Of a stretch of 64,000 bases of DNA, positions 1 through 8,528 are shown piece after piece. The stretch is from positions 518,405 through 582,404 of the forward strand of contig JAJEEG010000006.1 in assembly GCA_022821085.1 (NCBI GenBank). The letters run 5' to 3'. A program made the translations under genes and the position numbers. A model generated the notes under the pieces. The model did no database searches. It saw nothing but the letters and a program-made list of their open reading frames with translations, and was not told the DNA's origin. How positions within the stretch are numbered: position 1 is the stretch's first letter; each line of letters opens with the position of its first letter. This DNA comes from Candidatus Latescibacterota bacterium. GTDB lineage: Bacteria > JAAXHH01.

Positions 1-1011
1 CAGGCCGTCCCGCAAGCCCGACGCGATGAAATAACTCATGGCGGCCAGCCGGACCGTGGGGAAGTTAAAGGGTCTCAGCCGGAAGAACAACCAGTCATGT
101 TCTTCCATGGGCCGGTTGGGTATGGATGGTCGGAAGGCTTCCCAGCGTTTCTCGATTTCCTTGACGTACGGGTCGTCCGGGACATCCCCGCCGTAGGAAA
201 GCCGCTGTGAGGGCAACAGTCCGGCTGCCCCCAGGAGCAAGGCCTGCAGATCGACGATACGATGGCCGCCCCCCGTGCCGATCAGGGCGCGGATCGTCGC
301 CAGCGGCAGGCGCCGGGCGAGCGCCTGGCAGGCATCGGTATTCTTCGTGTAACCCGCGGCCCGCATGGCGAACTCATATAGCGTCTGTTCCGCCGACACC
401 CGATTCATCCTCCGGGACATTTCCGCCGCCTTCTTCCGGAACCGGTCGGATCCTTTCCGGTCCAGCATGGCGTGAACGCGCTCGACCGACAGCCGCTTCA
501 TCAGGTCCTGGCAGGGGTAGCTGGCGGGAGCCGGGTCCTCCGTTTTACGCCGATATTCTTTACGTATCCGGTCCAGGCCGTGTCTGAGGTGCTCGGATAG
601 CACCAGCGTGGGGACGTACTGCCCGTTCTGCTTCCTGACGGCATGGAGCTTCTCGTCGTGCCACAGGACGACGTGCAGCATGACATTGTTGTAAAGCGGG
701 TCGCTCGTATGGCCGTGCCGCCTCCAGTCGTCGGGTCTGATATGGATTTCCACGTCACCCCTGAGGCGTTTGCCGGGTCCGAAGGACAGGACCGCCTGGA
801 GGAAATCGGGGCCACTGTCGGGATTCAGCGTGCCGGGATGATAGATCCTGAGCGTCCGGCCGTCGGTAAGCCGGAGCCTTCCGGTCTGACTGGTCCGACT
901 GGTCTGCCCGGCCCGCCCGGTCCGCCCGGTCCACCCCGTCCGCGACAGTCCTTTCTGCCACAGATGCCAGATGAGCGCTTCCGCGATATCCGAATCGGCG
1001 ATTTGAAGCAT
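1..1011 (-). CDS. DUF2851 family protein, 3' end cut by window edge
   Basis: The minus strand is open from an ATG at 1011 to the first base of the window, giving 337 codons without a stop, so the C-terminus lies outside. The start follows an AAAAGG ribosome-binding site. The product begins MLQIADSDIAEALIWHLWQK and contains the 'GPDFLQAVLSF' and 'GDVEIHIRPDDW' blocks typical of DUF2851 (PF11013), a family of unknown function common in Bacteroidetes and other FCB bacteria. The usual length is about 430 residues, so roughly three quarters is present. Residues 24-44 are a Thr-Gly-Arg-rich run encoded by a 9-bp tandem repeat that does not look like part of the domain. No function is known. Confidence 0.85.
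   Translation of the reverse strand, partial: MLQIADSDIAEALIWHLWQKGLSRTGWTGRTGRAGQTSRTSQTGRLRLTDGRTLRIYHPGTLNPDSGPDFLQAVLSFGPGKRLRGDVEIHIRPDDWRRHGHTSDPLYNNVMLHVVLWHDEKLHAVRKQNGQYVPTLVLSEHLRHGLDRIRKEYRRKTEDPAPASYPCQDLMKRLSVERVHAMLDRKGSDRFRKKAAEMSRRMNRVSAEQTLYEFAMRAAGYTKNTDACQALARRLPLATIRALIGTGGGHRIVDLQALLLGAAGLLPSQRLSYGGDVPDDPYVKEIEKRWEAFRPSIPNRPMEEHDWLFFRLRPFNFPTVRLAAMSYFIASGLRDGL
883..945. repeat. 9-bp tandem repeat inside the DUF2851 gene
   Basis: Seven consecutive 9-bp units (GGTCYGCCC and variants such as GGTCCGACT) run from 883 to 945. The period is a multiple of three, so the reading frame is kept and the protein gains a TGR-like tripeptide run. The same unit occurs elsewhere in the window. 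Confidence 0.85.
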
Positions 1012-1138
1012 ATTACCTTTTCAGCATGTTCCTTCGTGCCTGCTCTCTAATGCAATAGTCGGAAGAGAACATCCAATCTCGCGTGTCGCAGTTCGAAGGC
1101 GATGCGCGGCCGTTCGGTTGTCCGGGGACCCCAGGTAA

Positions 1139-1173
1139 TTGACACTGGTTTTTTTTGACGATTGGGTTATAAT
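1139..1173 (+). promoter_or_regulatory. Probable promoter of the plsC-like gene
   Basis: A perfect TATAAT is at 1168-1173. A perfect TTGACA at 1139-1144 lies 23 bases upstream, too far for a standard spacer; the hexamer at the right distance is CTGGTT (1145-1150). A run of eight T lies between. The -10 is convincing, the -35 assignment is not. Confidence 0.4.
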
Positions 1174-1231
1174 CCGGGTAAAAGCCGGCAGGCGCCCACG
1201 TTCATCTGAATCTCACGAGTCCGGTGACCGA

Positions 1232-1951
1232 GTGACCGCAGCATATTCCATCCTGCAGATCATCAGCGTGCTGGTCTTCACCCTGTTGTTCGGGCTGTCG
1301 GCCATGTTGCTGTCCCCGTTCAATCCTTCGGGCCGCCTGGTACACTGGTTTGCACGCTGGTGGGCGCGAACCCTGCTTTGGGTGGGCCGCATACCGGTCC
1401 GCCTTGAAGGGCTGGACAATATCCCCGGCGGGCAGCCTTGCGTACTGGTATCCAATCATGCGAGCGCGGCGGACATACCCATCCTGTTCGGCTCGCTGCC
1501 CATCCAGTTCAGGATCATCGCCAAGGACTCCCTCTTCCACATACCGATACTGGGATGGTGCATGCGGCTGGCCGGCTACATCAGCATCAACCGCACCAAC
1601 CCGAAGAAAGCCATGCGGAGTCTCAAGAAGGCGGCCCGGCAGATCAGGGAAGGATTTCCCGCGGTGGTCTTCCCGGAAGGCACGAGGACACGGACAGGCG
1701 AACTGCAGCCGTTCAAGGCCGGCGCTTTCCTGCTGGCCATAGAATCCGGCGTGCCCGTCGTACCCGTGGGGATTTCCGGAAGCTTCGACATCCTCGTGCG
1801 CGGGAGTATGAGAATACGCCCGGACGCGCGGGTCGCCGTGCGCATCGGCAAGCCTATCGTGACCGAAGGCTTTACGACGAAGGACCGACGCGGGTTGGCC
1901 GAGCGGGCGCGGGAAGCCGTCGAGGAATGCCTGCGGCGGGAAGGCCGGTAG
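1232..1951 (+). CDS. plsC: 1-acyl-sn-glycerol-3-phosphate acyltransferase (PlsC family)
   Basis: Lysophospholipid acyltransferase that would transfer an acyl chain to lysophosphatidic acid at the inner membrane. The catalytic NHxSxxD block is present as NHASAAD at about residues 73-79, and the second family block as FPEGTRTRTG near residue 148. An N-terminal hydrophobic segment (about residues 4-30) fits a membrane anchor. The reading frame extends upstream to a TTG at 1139, but that codon is part of a promoter-like sequence; the GTG at 1232 gives a normal-length 239-residue protein. The HAD gene starts two bases after its stop codon, so the two are probably co-translated. Confidence 0.87.
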   Translation: MTAAYSILQIISVLVFTLLFGLSAMLLSPFNPSGRLVHWFARWWARTLLWVGRIPVRLEGLDNIPGGQPCVLVSNHASAADIPILFGSLPIQFRIIAKDSLFHIPILGWCMRLAGYISINRTNPKKAMRSLKKAARQIREGFPAVVFPEGTRTRTGELQPFKAGAFLLAIESGVPVVPVGISGSFDILVRGSMRIRPDARVAVRIGKPIVTEGFTTKDRRGLAERAREAVEECLRREGR

Positions 1952-1953
1952 GG

Positions 1954-2706
1954 ATGGCGCTCCCGGCGGGTTCGGTTTTCAAAGCAGGCAACGCGGTCCT
2001 CTTCGATCTCGATGACACCCTGGCCGACCGCGATCTGGCGCGAGACCGGTTCTTTGCGTTTCTGCTGAATACGTACTTCCCGGACCTGAAGCCGGAAGGA
2101 GCCGTCTGGTCCGAGCGCATGGACACCCTGTGCGGACTCGATCGGGCGGGCCGCGGCAGCAAAACCGCGATCCACGACTATCTGTTCGGTGAGCGCCCGG
2201 TCCGCCCGGTCCGCCCGGTCCGCCCGGTCCGCCCGGTCCGCCCGGTCATGCCGGCTACGGCCTTTGTCGAGCTGATGCGCAGCAGGATTGCAACCTACAC
2301 TTCCTGGGCGGATGGCGCCGAGTCGCTGTTGAGATGCCTTCAGGCCAGAAAGCACCCCATGGCCGTGGTCACCAATGGTTCAAAGTTCCAGCGAGACAAA
2401 ATCGAAGCCCTGGGAGCGTCGAGGTATTTCGAAGCGGAGCTCGTTTCCGGGGAAGTGGGCATCGCCAAGCCGGATCCCCGCATATTCCGGCAGGCGCTGT
2501 CCCGGCTGAACACCGCGCCCGATCGGTCCGTTTACGTGGGGGACAGCATGGAACACGATATAGCCGGCGCCAGGAACGTCGGGATGATGACGGTTTACAT
2601 CAGGAAGGGAAAAGCAGAAAATGCCGATGACGCCCTGTGTGACCTGGTCGTTGCTGATCTCAGGGAGTTATCGGACCTGGTCATCGGTCTTGTCGAGGTT
2701 AATTAA
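1954..2706 (+). CDS. HAD-superfamily hydrolase with a repeat-encoded insert
   Basis: Haloacid dehalogenase-type phosphatase of subfamily IA. Motif I is FDLDDTLAD with the nucleophile Asp, motif II is VVTNGS, the Lys is in AKPDPR, and motif IV is VGDSMEHD. The ATG at 1954 directly follows the acyltransferase stop. The substrate cannot be read from the sequence; coupling to plsC makes a phospholipid-precursor or glycerol-phosphate substrate possible. Between the cap helices, about residues 83-98, is a run of Arg-Pro-Val tripeptides encoded by a perfect 9-bp tandem repeat, which is not a family feature. Confidence 0.87.
   Translation: MALPAGSVFKAGNAVLFDLDDTLADRDLARDRFFAFLLNTYFPDLKPEGAVWSERMDTLCGLDRAGRGSKTAIHDYLFGERPVRPVRPVRPVRPVRPVMPATAFVELMRSRIATYTSWADGAESLLRCLQARKHPMAVVTNGSKFQRDKIEALGASRYFEAELVSGEVGIAKPDPRIFRQALSRLNTAPDRSVYVGDSMEHDIAGARNVGMMTVYIRKGKAENADDALCDLVVADLRELSDLVIGLVEVN
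2190..2252. repeat. 9-bp tandem repeat inside the HAD gene
   Basis: Five perfect GGTCCGCCC units occupy 2199-2243, with partial units on either side. They encode an Arg-Pro-Val repeat in frame within the cap region of the hydrolase. Confidence 0.9.
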
Positions 2707-2733
2707 CTCACCTTAGCGAGGAGCTTATTTTAA

Positions 2734-3294
2734 ATGAGACGATCAACCCTGACCTGGACACTGGCCCTGTACATCGTCCTCTTCTTCTCCGGTTGCGCGG
2801 AAAACACCCCTACCTCCGATGAGGCGGCGCCTGCCCCGGATGCGGGCGAGACTGCCCCGGATGCGGGCGCGGCGTCCGTCACGGCGGGAGATGGCCTGCT
2901 GTCGGATCACATGGCCGCCGAAGCCATGCTGACGGCGCACTTCGTGGCGGCCGCGGTAAAGGCGGACATGAGCACGGAGGAGATAAACGGCGCGCTGGCG
3001 TCGGTCGCCGATGGGTCCGCCATCAGCGAATTCTGGGTAAGCGACGAGACCGGCCGGGTGGTGTACACGAATGTCCCCGGAGTGGAGTTCGCCTTCCCCA
3101 CCGACCCGGCCGAAGATTCCCAGGCGGCGCCGTTCGCGGCGTTGCTGACCGGTGACCAGGCGGTCGTCGATCAGGATTTCATGCCCCGCGAACTGGACGG
3201 TATGGTCTTCAAGTACGTAGGCGCGGCCGGCGTGGACCAGGCGCGCATCGTGCAGGTGGGCGTGGCGGCACCGACGGATTCGGCCGCGCCCTGA
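2734..3294 (+). CDS. Putative lipoprotein, unknown function
   Basis: The 186-residue product has a lipoprotein signal ending in the lipobox FSGC at residues 18-21, followed by an Asp/Ala/Pro-rich linker that contains a short PDAGETAPDAG repeat. The C-terminal part (about residues 60-180) has a pattern resembling a sensory Cache/PAS-like fold ('FWVSDETGRVVYTN'), which is only a suggestion. The ATG at 2734 has a GCGAGGAGC ribosome-binding site. It is likely anchored at the outer face of a membrane. I do not recognise the family. Confidence 0.7.
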   Translation: MRRSTLTWTLALYIVLFFSGCAENTPTSDEAAPAPDAGETAPDAGAASVTAGDGLLSDHMAAEAMLTAHFVAAAVKADMSTEEINGALASVADGSAISEFWVSDETGRVVYTNVPGVEFAFPTDPAEDSQAAPFAALLTGDQAVVDQDFMPRELDGMVFKYVGAAGVDQARIVQVGVAAPTDSAAP

Positions 3295-3366
3295 TCTTTT
3301 GGTCGCGCTTCCTGCGTCGCAGCCGACTGGGGATTGACCGGGATCCCGTCCATGACGACGGCCCGG

Positions 3367-3420
3367 CTGTCCGTGCTGTCCGTGCTGTCCGTGCTGTCCG
3401 TGTTGTCCGGTTTGTCAGTG
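3367..3420. repeat. 9-bp tandem repeat, intergenic
   Basis: Four perfect CTGTCCGTG units (3367-3402) are followed by two degenerate ones. It fills the gap between the lipoprotein gene and the next plus-strand gene; nothing else is visible in that 170-base gap. Confidence 0.85.
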
Positions 3421-3464
3421 GCGTCAATGGCGTTATTCCCTCACCGTAATGAACGGAGCCATTA

Positions 3465-5399
3465 TTGCACACCGTAACGGCAAGCGTCCACTACGAGATC
3501 ACGCCGCCGTGGGCGATCCTCGAACGCAAACTCATCGACACGATAGACGAAGCGGTCCATCCCTACATCGAGAAGTACACCCGCCCGGATGGTTCGCTGA
3601 TCTGGGCGGACACGTGGTCCGGAAGCCGGGACGGGATGGATGATTTCTACGAAGCCTTCACCAATTTCGCCCAGTACTACAGCCTGGGTGGCGGCGACCA
3701 TCTGCTGGAGGCGGCGGACCGGCACTGGGACGCCATCACCCGGCAACTGACCCGCTTCGGGCGGATCTATCGGGAGTATGAACGGGGATACGACCAGTTT
3801 CACCAGAGCGAAAGCTACATCTACTTCTATCATCTCTGCCTTGCCGATCCCGCCAATCCCAAGCTGAACGACCGCGCCCGGCGATTCGCCGGCTTCTACC
3901 TGAACGAATTCCCCGACGCGCCGAACTACGATCCGGTGCATCGCATCATCCGGGCGCCCCACAACGGCAGCGGCGGACCCGCCTGGGGGATGAGCGAGGA
4001 TGACAGCCGGCTGACGTACAATCCCGGTTCCGGCGGCATGCGGGTGTACGGCCTGCCGCTGAGCGACGTCCCGGGGATCACGCACGTGGACGATCTCCAG
4101 GACCCCGCGAAGGCGCGGGCCATGGGCAGGGCGATGGCCGAGCGGTTCCGCGAGGGCGACGTGGGGAACAATCTGAATGTCAACGGACTCATCATGAACG
4201 CCTATCTGATGACCGGCGACGAAAAGTACCGGGACTGGCTGCTGGAGTATACCGGGGCCTGGCTGGACCGCGCCGGGGAAAACGGCGGGCTTATGCCGGA
4301 CAACGTGGGGTTGGACGGACGCGTGGGGGCCCTGCATAATGGGAAATGGTACGGCGGCCTCTACGGCTGGACCTGGCCCCACGGGTTCTACAACCTGGGT
4401 TTCGCCGCCATTACCGCGGCCAATAATGCCTACCTGCTCTCCGGGGACGCGGGCTGGTTCGATCTGCCGCGGGGCATGATCGACCGCGTGCTGGAGGAAG
4501 GAATCGACGCGGATTTCGACGAAATGGCGGGCCAGATCAGCATACGGGATCACTACATCGGCGTCGACCGCAGCCTCGGTCCGGACCGGCGGACCTTCCT
4601 CACGCCGTACCGCTACGGCGACCAGGGCTGGATGGACTACCAACCCATGCCCGTGACCTATCCCCTGAACGTGTGGAACGTGTCGGAGGCCGACGAGGAC
4701 CGGGCGCGCATGGATTACCTGCGCGAACGCAGCGGCCATGACTGGTCGGCCGTCGTGCCCTTCAGGGACAAGGGCGACATGCATCACGACGAGCCCTGGC
4801 TGCTCTACCTGCGGGGAGAGAATCCGGACTACCCGGAACGGATGCTGGGGGCCGCTCACGCCCAGGTCTGCCACCGGCTGGCGCAGATCCGCGCCGATGA
4901 TTCGGACCTGGAAGCCGGACCGGGCATTCATCTGTGGCAGCAGGTACAACCCGTGACCACCGAGGCGCTCGTGCAGCTCACCATGGGATGTCCCCAGGTC
5001 ATCTACTACGGCGGCATTCCCAACGCCCGCCTACGCTACTACGACGCCGACCGCAAGCGTCCGGGACTGCCGGCCGACACGGCCGCCCTCGTCGACCGGA
5101 TCGAACCGTCCCGCGTGGGCGTGCACCTGGTCAACCTGCACCATGCGGAAACGAGGCGGGTCATCCTGCAGGCCGGCGCCCTGTCCGAGCACGCGTTTCG
5201 CGGCATTTCCTACGATGCGACAGACACACCGTACCCCGGCGCCACCGGCGCCTACGTGGCGCCGAAGGCCACGGTGCGGACCGAGTCCGTGCGGGTCGAC
5301 GATTCGCGCCTGTGCGTGCTGCTGCCGCCGGCCACCCGCATCCACCTTGACCTGGAAATGGCACGTTTCGTCAACCGGCCGCGGTACGTGACTGCCTGA
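3465..5399 (+). CDS. Hypothetical protein, probable alpha/alpha-toroid carbohydrate-active protein
   Basis: A 644-residue protein without a visible signal peptide, rich in Trp, Tyr and His and in regularly spaced helical segments such as 'QSESYIYFYHLCLADP' and 'GWTWPHGFYNLGF'. This pattern resembles six-hairpin (alpha/alpha)6 glycosidases and lyases, but I cannot name a family or a catalytic residue. The start is taken as TTG at 3465 because a GGAG lies seven bases upstream and no ATG is available at the N-terminus. It converges with a GH5-like glycosidase 13 bases downstream, which supports a role in carbohydrate handling. Confidence 0.7.
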   Translation: MHTVTASVHYEITPPWAILERKLIDTIDEAVHPYIEKYTRPDGSLIWADTWSGSRDGMDDFYEAFTNFAQYYSLGGGDHLLEAADRHWDAITRQLTRFGRIYREYERGYDQFHQSESYIYFYHLCLADPANPKLNDRARRFAGFYLNEFPDAPNYDPVHRIIRAPHNGSGGPAWGMSEDDSRLTYNPGSGGMRVYGLPLSDVPGITHVDDLQDPAKARAMGRAMAERFREGDVGNNLNVNGLIMNAYLMTGDEKYRDWLLEYTGAWLDRAGENGGLMPDNVGLDGRVGALHNGKWYGGLYGWTWPHGFYNLGFAAITAANNAYLLSGDAGWFDLPRGMIDRVLEEGIDADFDEMAGQISIRDHYIGVDRSLGPDRRTFLTPYRYGDQGWMDYQPMPVTYPLNVWNVSEADEDRARMDYLRERSGHDWSAVVPFRDKGDMHHDEPWLLYLRGENPDYPERMLGAAHAQVCHRLAQIRADDSDLEAGPGIHLWQQVQPVTTEALVQLTMGCPQVIYYGGIPNARLRYYDADRKRPGLPADTAALVDRIEPSRVGVHLVNLHHAETRRVILQAGALSEHAFRGISYDATDTPYPGATGAYVAPKATVRTESVRVDDSRLCVLLPPATRIHLDLEMARFVNRPRYVTA

Positions 5400-5412
5400 G
5401 TGGGATCAGCGA

Positions 5413-6405
5413 TCATCCGGCGAATTCGAACCGCCGGATGAGGTCCAGCTCCCGGGGGTCGAGCGGGGTGCCGTCGGGATGCATCATGTCGTGTTGCCAG
5501 ACCGCCGGGGTGGGATCGCCCTGCTTCGACTCCCAGGCCAGGTAGGTCTGCGTCCTCCCCGCCACGAGCCCCCAGTTGTACCATCCGATCCGGTTTTCCG
5601 CGAAAACGGGGAGCATGTCCGCGAAGGTGTTGCCGTGGTGCCGCCGCAGCCACTCGGTGCAGATCACGGGCCGGCCGTGCGCATTGCACCGGGCGAGGCT
5701 GGGGCCGATGTCCCCGGCCGCCCCGTAGTAGTGGAAGGTGACGATATCGGACAACTCGAACAGCAATGCGGAGAGGTCGTCTTCGAAGGCGTTCCAGGTC
5801 CACGGCCCCGTGGTGAGCGGCTGCATGGGATCGACGGAACGCGCCCATGCGAACGTGTCCTCCACCAGCGGTTGGCTCCGCAGGTCGTCGTCCGGTTCGT
5901 TGTACAGGTCCCACACCAGCACGCGCGGGTCAGATCCGAAGCGGCCGACAATGTCCTTCACGTAGCGCTCGAGCCCAGGCCAGGCATCCGGGTCGGCCAG
6001 GCGATCGAACCCCGGACTCGGCACCCACTGGCTGTTGTGCACGCCGGGCACGGGGCCGTCCTGGGGACCCGGGTAGGGGTCGCGTCCCCCGAAGAAGCAA
6101 TCGCAGAAGAGGATGACCATGGTGCTGACGCCGTGCCGCGACGCAATGGCCAGGAATCGGTCCATCCGCTCTTTCAGGCCCTCGGGGTCGTCTTCCCAGA
6201 CCAGGTACTGCACGAAAATCCGCACGCTGTTGTAGCCCGCGGCGGCGGCCCAGCCCAGTTCCTGGTCGATGGTTTCCGGGTCGAAAGTGGGCGCTTGCCA
6301 CATCTCGGTCATGTTCACGGCTGTGCGAGGCAGGTAGTTGCAGCCGCGGATCACGCCTGTGTCGCGGTACCATGCGTGGACTTTTTCTGCGGTCCATCTG
6401 GTCAT
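5413..6405 (-). CDS. Cellulase-like glycoside hydrolase (GH5-type TIM barrel)
   Basis: The 330-residue protein has the clan GH-A layout: an acid/base Glu in 'LVWDLYNEPD' (about residue 170) and a nucleophile Glu in 'PVICTEWL' (about residue 250), with 'GYNSVRIFV' on an early beta strand. Enzymes of this type hydrolyse beta-linked polysaccharides or oligosaccharides; the substrate cannot be predicted. No signal peptide is seen, so it may act on imported oligosaccharides. It is the last gene of the minus-strand run ptsN-like/rph/rdgB, 40 bases after rdgB. Confidence 0.8.
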   Translation of the reverse strand: MTRWTAEKVHAWYRDTGVIRGCNYLPRTAVNMTEMWQAPTFDPETIDQELGWAAAAGYNSVRIFVQYLVWEDDPEGLKERMDRFLAIASRHGVSTMVILFCDCFFGGRDPYPGPQDGPVPGVHNSQWVPSPGFDRLADPDAWPGLERYVKDIVGRFGSDPRVLVWDLYNEPDDDLRSQPLVEDTFAWARSVDPMQPLTTGPWTWNAFEDDLSALLFELSDIVTFHYYGAAGDIGPSLARCNAHGRPVICTEWLRRHHGNTFADMLPVFAENRIGWYNWGLVAGRTQTYLAWESKQGDPTPAVWQHDMMHPDGTPLDPRELDLIRRFEFAG

Positions 6406-6445
6406 GGTGTCCTGGTCCTTTGATCATGAAACTGCAGAATCCAGT

Positions 6446-7042
6446 TTATTCACGTATATCGGGCAGCGCCTTCAGCACATCCGCGATCCGTCCGAGCGCC
6501 AGGGCCCGGTGGCTGATCCGGTTTTTCACCCCCGCGTCCAGTTCGGCGAAGGTGTTTTCGTAACCCGCGGGCACGAACAGCGGATCGTAGCCGAATCCTC
6601 CGTCGCCCCGCGGCGTCTGCAGGATGCGGCCCTCGCAGGTCCCTTCCGCGGTCCAGGTGCGCCCGTCGGGAACCACGACCGCCACGACACATCGGAACCG
6701 GGCCGTGCGGCCGCCGTCGGAAATCCCGTCCAGGGCGTCGAGCAAACGCCTGATGTTGTCCTGGTCGGTGGCGTCCGTTCCGGCATACCGTGCCGAGTGG
6801 ACGCCGGGTGCCCCATCCAGGGCGTCCACCTCCAGGCCCGAATCATCCGCCAGCGCGGTCTTTCCGGTGTACCGCGAGACGGCCCGCGCCTTGATGAGGG
6901 CGTTCTCCTCGAAAGTGCGGCCCGTCTCATCCGGCTCGGGACAGCCGGCAAATGAGGCAGCCGCCGTGACCGGCACACTGGGAAGCAGCGCCTTGATTTC
7001 GGCGATCTTACCCGGATTGCGCGTGGCCAGGACAAGGGTCAT
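6446..7042 (-). CDS. rdgB: dITP/XTP pyrophosphatase (RdgB/HAM1)
   Basis: House-cleaning nucleotide pyrophosphatase that hydrolyses dITP, ITP and XTP to monophosphates and so keeps deaminated purines out of DNA and RNA. The family N-terminus 'LVLATRNPGKIAEIKALL', the 'ADDSGLEVDALDGAPGVHSARYAG' region (Asp general base), and 'GFGYDPLFVP' are all present. Length 198 residues is normal. It starts 9 bases after rph, an arrangement found in many bacteria. Confidence 0.95.
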   Translation of the reverse strand: MTLVLATRNPGKIAEIKALLPSVPVTAAASFAGCPEPDETGRTFEENALIKARAVSRYTGKTALADDSGLEVDALDGAPGVHSARYAGTDATDQDNIRRLLDALDGISDGGRTARFRCVVAVVVPDGRTWTAEGTCEGRILQTPRGDGGFGYDPLFVPAGYENTFAELDAGVKNRISHRALALGRIADVLKALPDIRE

Positions 7043-7051
7043 GATCGTGGC

Positions 7052-7783
7052 CTAGCCCCGGGCCAGCGCCTGTTTCTGAAGGTCGATCAACCGGTTAATG
7101 CCCAGTTTGCCGAGGTCGAGCATGGCGGCCAGCTGATCCGTTGAGAAGGGGTGGTGTTCGGCGGTACCCTGGATTTCCACCAGGTCGCCCTCGCCGGTCA
7201 TGACGAGGTTCATGTCCACGTCCGCCGTGGAGTCCTCGTCGTAGCACAGATCGAGCATGGGCACGCCGCCGATGATGCCCACGCTGATGGCGGCGACCGC
7301 GTCCCGGACCGGATCGCGATCGATTAGTCCCTGCCGCGAAAGCCAGGACACCGCGTCGCGAAGCGCCACGTAACTGCCCGTGATCGACGCGGTCCGGGTT
7401 CCCCCATCGGCTTCGATTACGTCGCAATCGATGAGGATGGACCGTTCGCCCAGGCTGTCCAGGTCGAAAACGGCGCGGAGCGACCGCCCGATCAGCCGCT
7501 GGATCTCCTGAGTGCGACCGGATACGCTGCCGCGCCGGCCGTCGCGGGACACCCGCGTGTTCGTGCTACGCGGCAGCATGCCGTATTCCGCCGTGACCCA
7601 GCCCTTGCCGCTCCCTTTCAGAAAAGGCGGTACGCTCTCGTCCACGCTCGCCGAACAGAGCACGGTCGTGCCGCCCATGGAAATCAGCGCGGATCCTTCC
7701 GCGTGGCGCAGGTAGTTGCGCCGGATCTCGACAGGACGCAACTGGTCGGTCTCCCGGCCATCGATCCTGGACACAGGCGTCAA
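7052..7783 (-). CDS. rph: Ribonuclease PH
   Basis: Phosphorolytic 3'-to-5' exoribonuclease that trims tRNA precursors. Hallmarks are '[17 protein letters not shown]', '[16 protein letters not shown]', '[19 protein letters not shown]' and the C-terminal 'EIQGTAE', all in the expected order. Length 243 residues is typical. The phosphate-binding Arg in the [13 protein letters not shown] segment is retained. It lies between the PTS IIA-like gene and rdgB on the same strand. Confidence 0.96.
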   Translation of the reverse strand: MTPVSRIDGRETDQLRPVEIRRNYLRHAEGSALISMGGTTVLCSASVDESVPPFLKGSGKGWVTAEYGMLPRSTNTRVSRDGRRGSVSGRTQEIQRLIGRSLRAVFDLDSLGERSILIDCDVIEADGGTRTASITGSYVALRDAVSWLSRQGLIDRDPVRDAVAAISVGIIGGVPMLDLCYDEDSTADVDMNLVMTGEGDLVEIQGTAEHHPFSTDQLAAMLDLGKLGINRLIDLQKQALARG

Positions 7784-7857
7784 TGCTTCATCCTTTGTTT
7801 TTAGTTGAACTCATCGGACGGTATCGGAGCACGAAGACCGCGAGCACGAAGAACGCG

Positions 7858-8319
7858 CTACATGTTCTCTTCTTCTTCCGCGATGAGCGCGAGGGCGTCG
7901 CGAGGGTCTTCCGTGGCGATCAGCCGTTTTCGCAGGTTGTCGTGCCGAAGCAGGCGGGAAATGTGGGCGAGCGCCCGGATATGGGGACCGGAGACGTTCA
8001 GGGGCGACACGAGCAGGAAGAAGAGATAGACCGGCTGTTCGTCGAGGGACTGGAAATCCACCCCCTCCTTCTTGATCCCGAGCACTCCGACCAGCCTGTC
8101 GACGGCCTTGCACTTGCCGTGGGGAATGGCGACGCCCTTCCCGATCCCGGTGCTCATGATCTTCTCGCGTTCCAGGACGGCCTGGAGCACTTCCCGGTTG
8201 TCGTTGATCCGGCCGGACGCGGTCAGTGCCGCGGCCAGTTCCTCGATCACTTCCTGTTTCTGTGTGGCCTTTAGGTTGACCAGGATAGCGTTTTCGTCCA
8301 ACAGTTCCGTCAAGCTCAT
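7858..8319 (-). CDS. PTS EIIA type-2 domain protein (PtsN-like)
   Basis: A stand-alone 153-residue EIIA domain of the fructose/nitrogen-PTS type. The phosphorylatable His is residue 67 in 'GVAIPHGKC'. No EIIB, EIIC or HPr gene is nearby, so a regulatory role as in PtsN is more likely than sugar transport. It heads the minus-strand transcript into rph and rdgB and has a good promoter upstream (8379-8407). Confidence 0.88.
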   Translation of the reverse strand: MSLTELLDENAILVNLKATQKQEVIEELAAALTASGRINDNREVLQAVLEREKIMSTGIGKGVAIPHGKCKAVDRLVGVLGIKKEGVDFQSLDEQPVYLFFLLVSPLNVSGPHIRALAHISRLLRHDNLRKRLIATEDPRDALALIAEEEENM

Positions 8320-8378
8320 GCCGTGCTCCTGTATCCCGATCCATCCTGAAAAACGGAATCGCTACAAAATCCTGTGTG

Positions 8379-8407
8379 ATTCTATGTATCTGCCCTGAAA
8401 TTGTCAA
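8379..8407 (-). promoter_or_regulatory. Promoter of the ptsN-like/rph/rdgB run
   Basis: On the minus strand TTGACA (8407-8402) is followed after exactly 17 bases by TAGAAT (8384-8379). Transcription would start near 8372, leaving a leader of about 50 bases before the ptsN-like ATG. Confidence 0.6.
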
Positions 8408-8451
8408 TAACGATTTGGACGGTTTCCCGGCCCGGCGGTATGGCGGACATT

Positions 8452-8491
8452 AGAAAAGCCGCCTGACCACGTCGTCAGACGGCTTCTTGTT
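8452..8491 (-). terminator. Rho-independent terminator of the DUF4398-like gene
   Basis: The arms 8456-8467 (AAGCCGCCTGAC) and 8474-8485 (GTCAGACGGCTT) pair with one mismatch around a 6-base loop. Read on the minus strand the hairpin is followed by TTTTCT. It sits about 40 bases after the stop of the lipoprotein gene at 8529. Confidence 0.75.
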
Positions 8492-8528
8492 CCCTGGCAA
8501 TCTTCGGCAAGGCGCCGGTTCAGCCGGT

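Noticed and set aside
1139-1231. TTG start for the plsC-like gene
   Set aside because: The codon overlaps a TTGACA promoter-like sequence and would precede the TATAAT box; the acyltransferase family begins near GTG 1232.
1438-1953. Upstream extension of the HAD frame
   Set aside because: It overlaps plsC in another frame and its translation is Arg/Gly-rich without homology.
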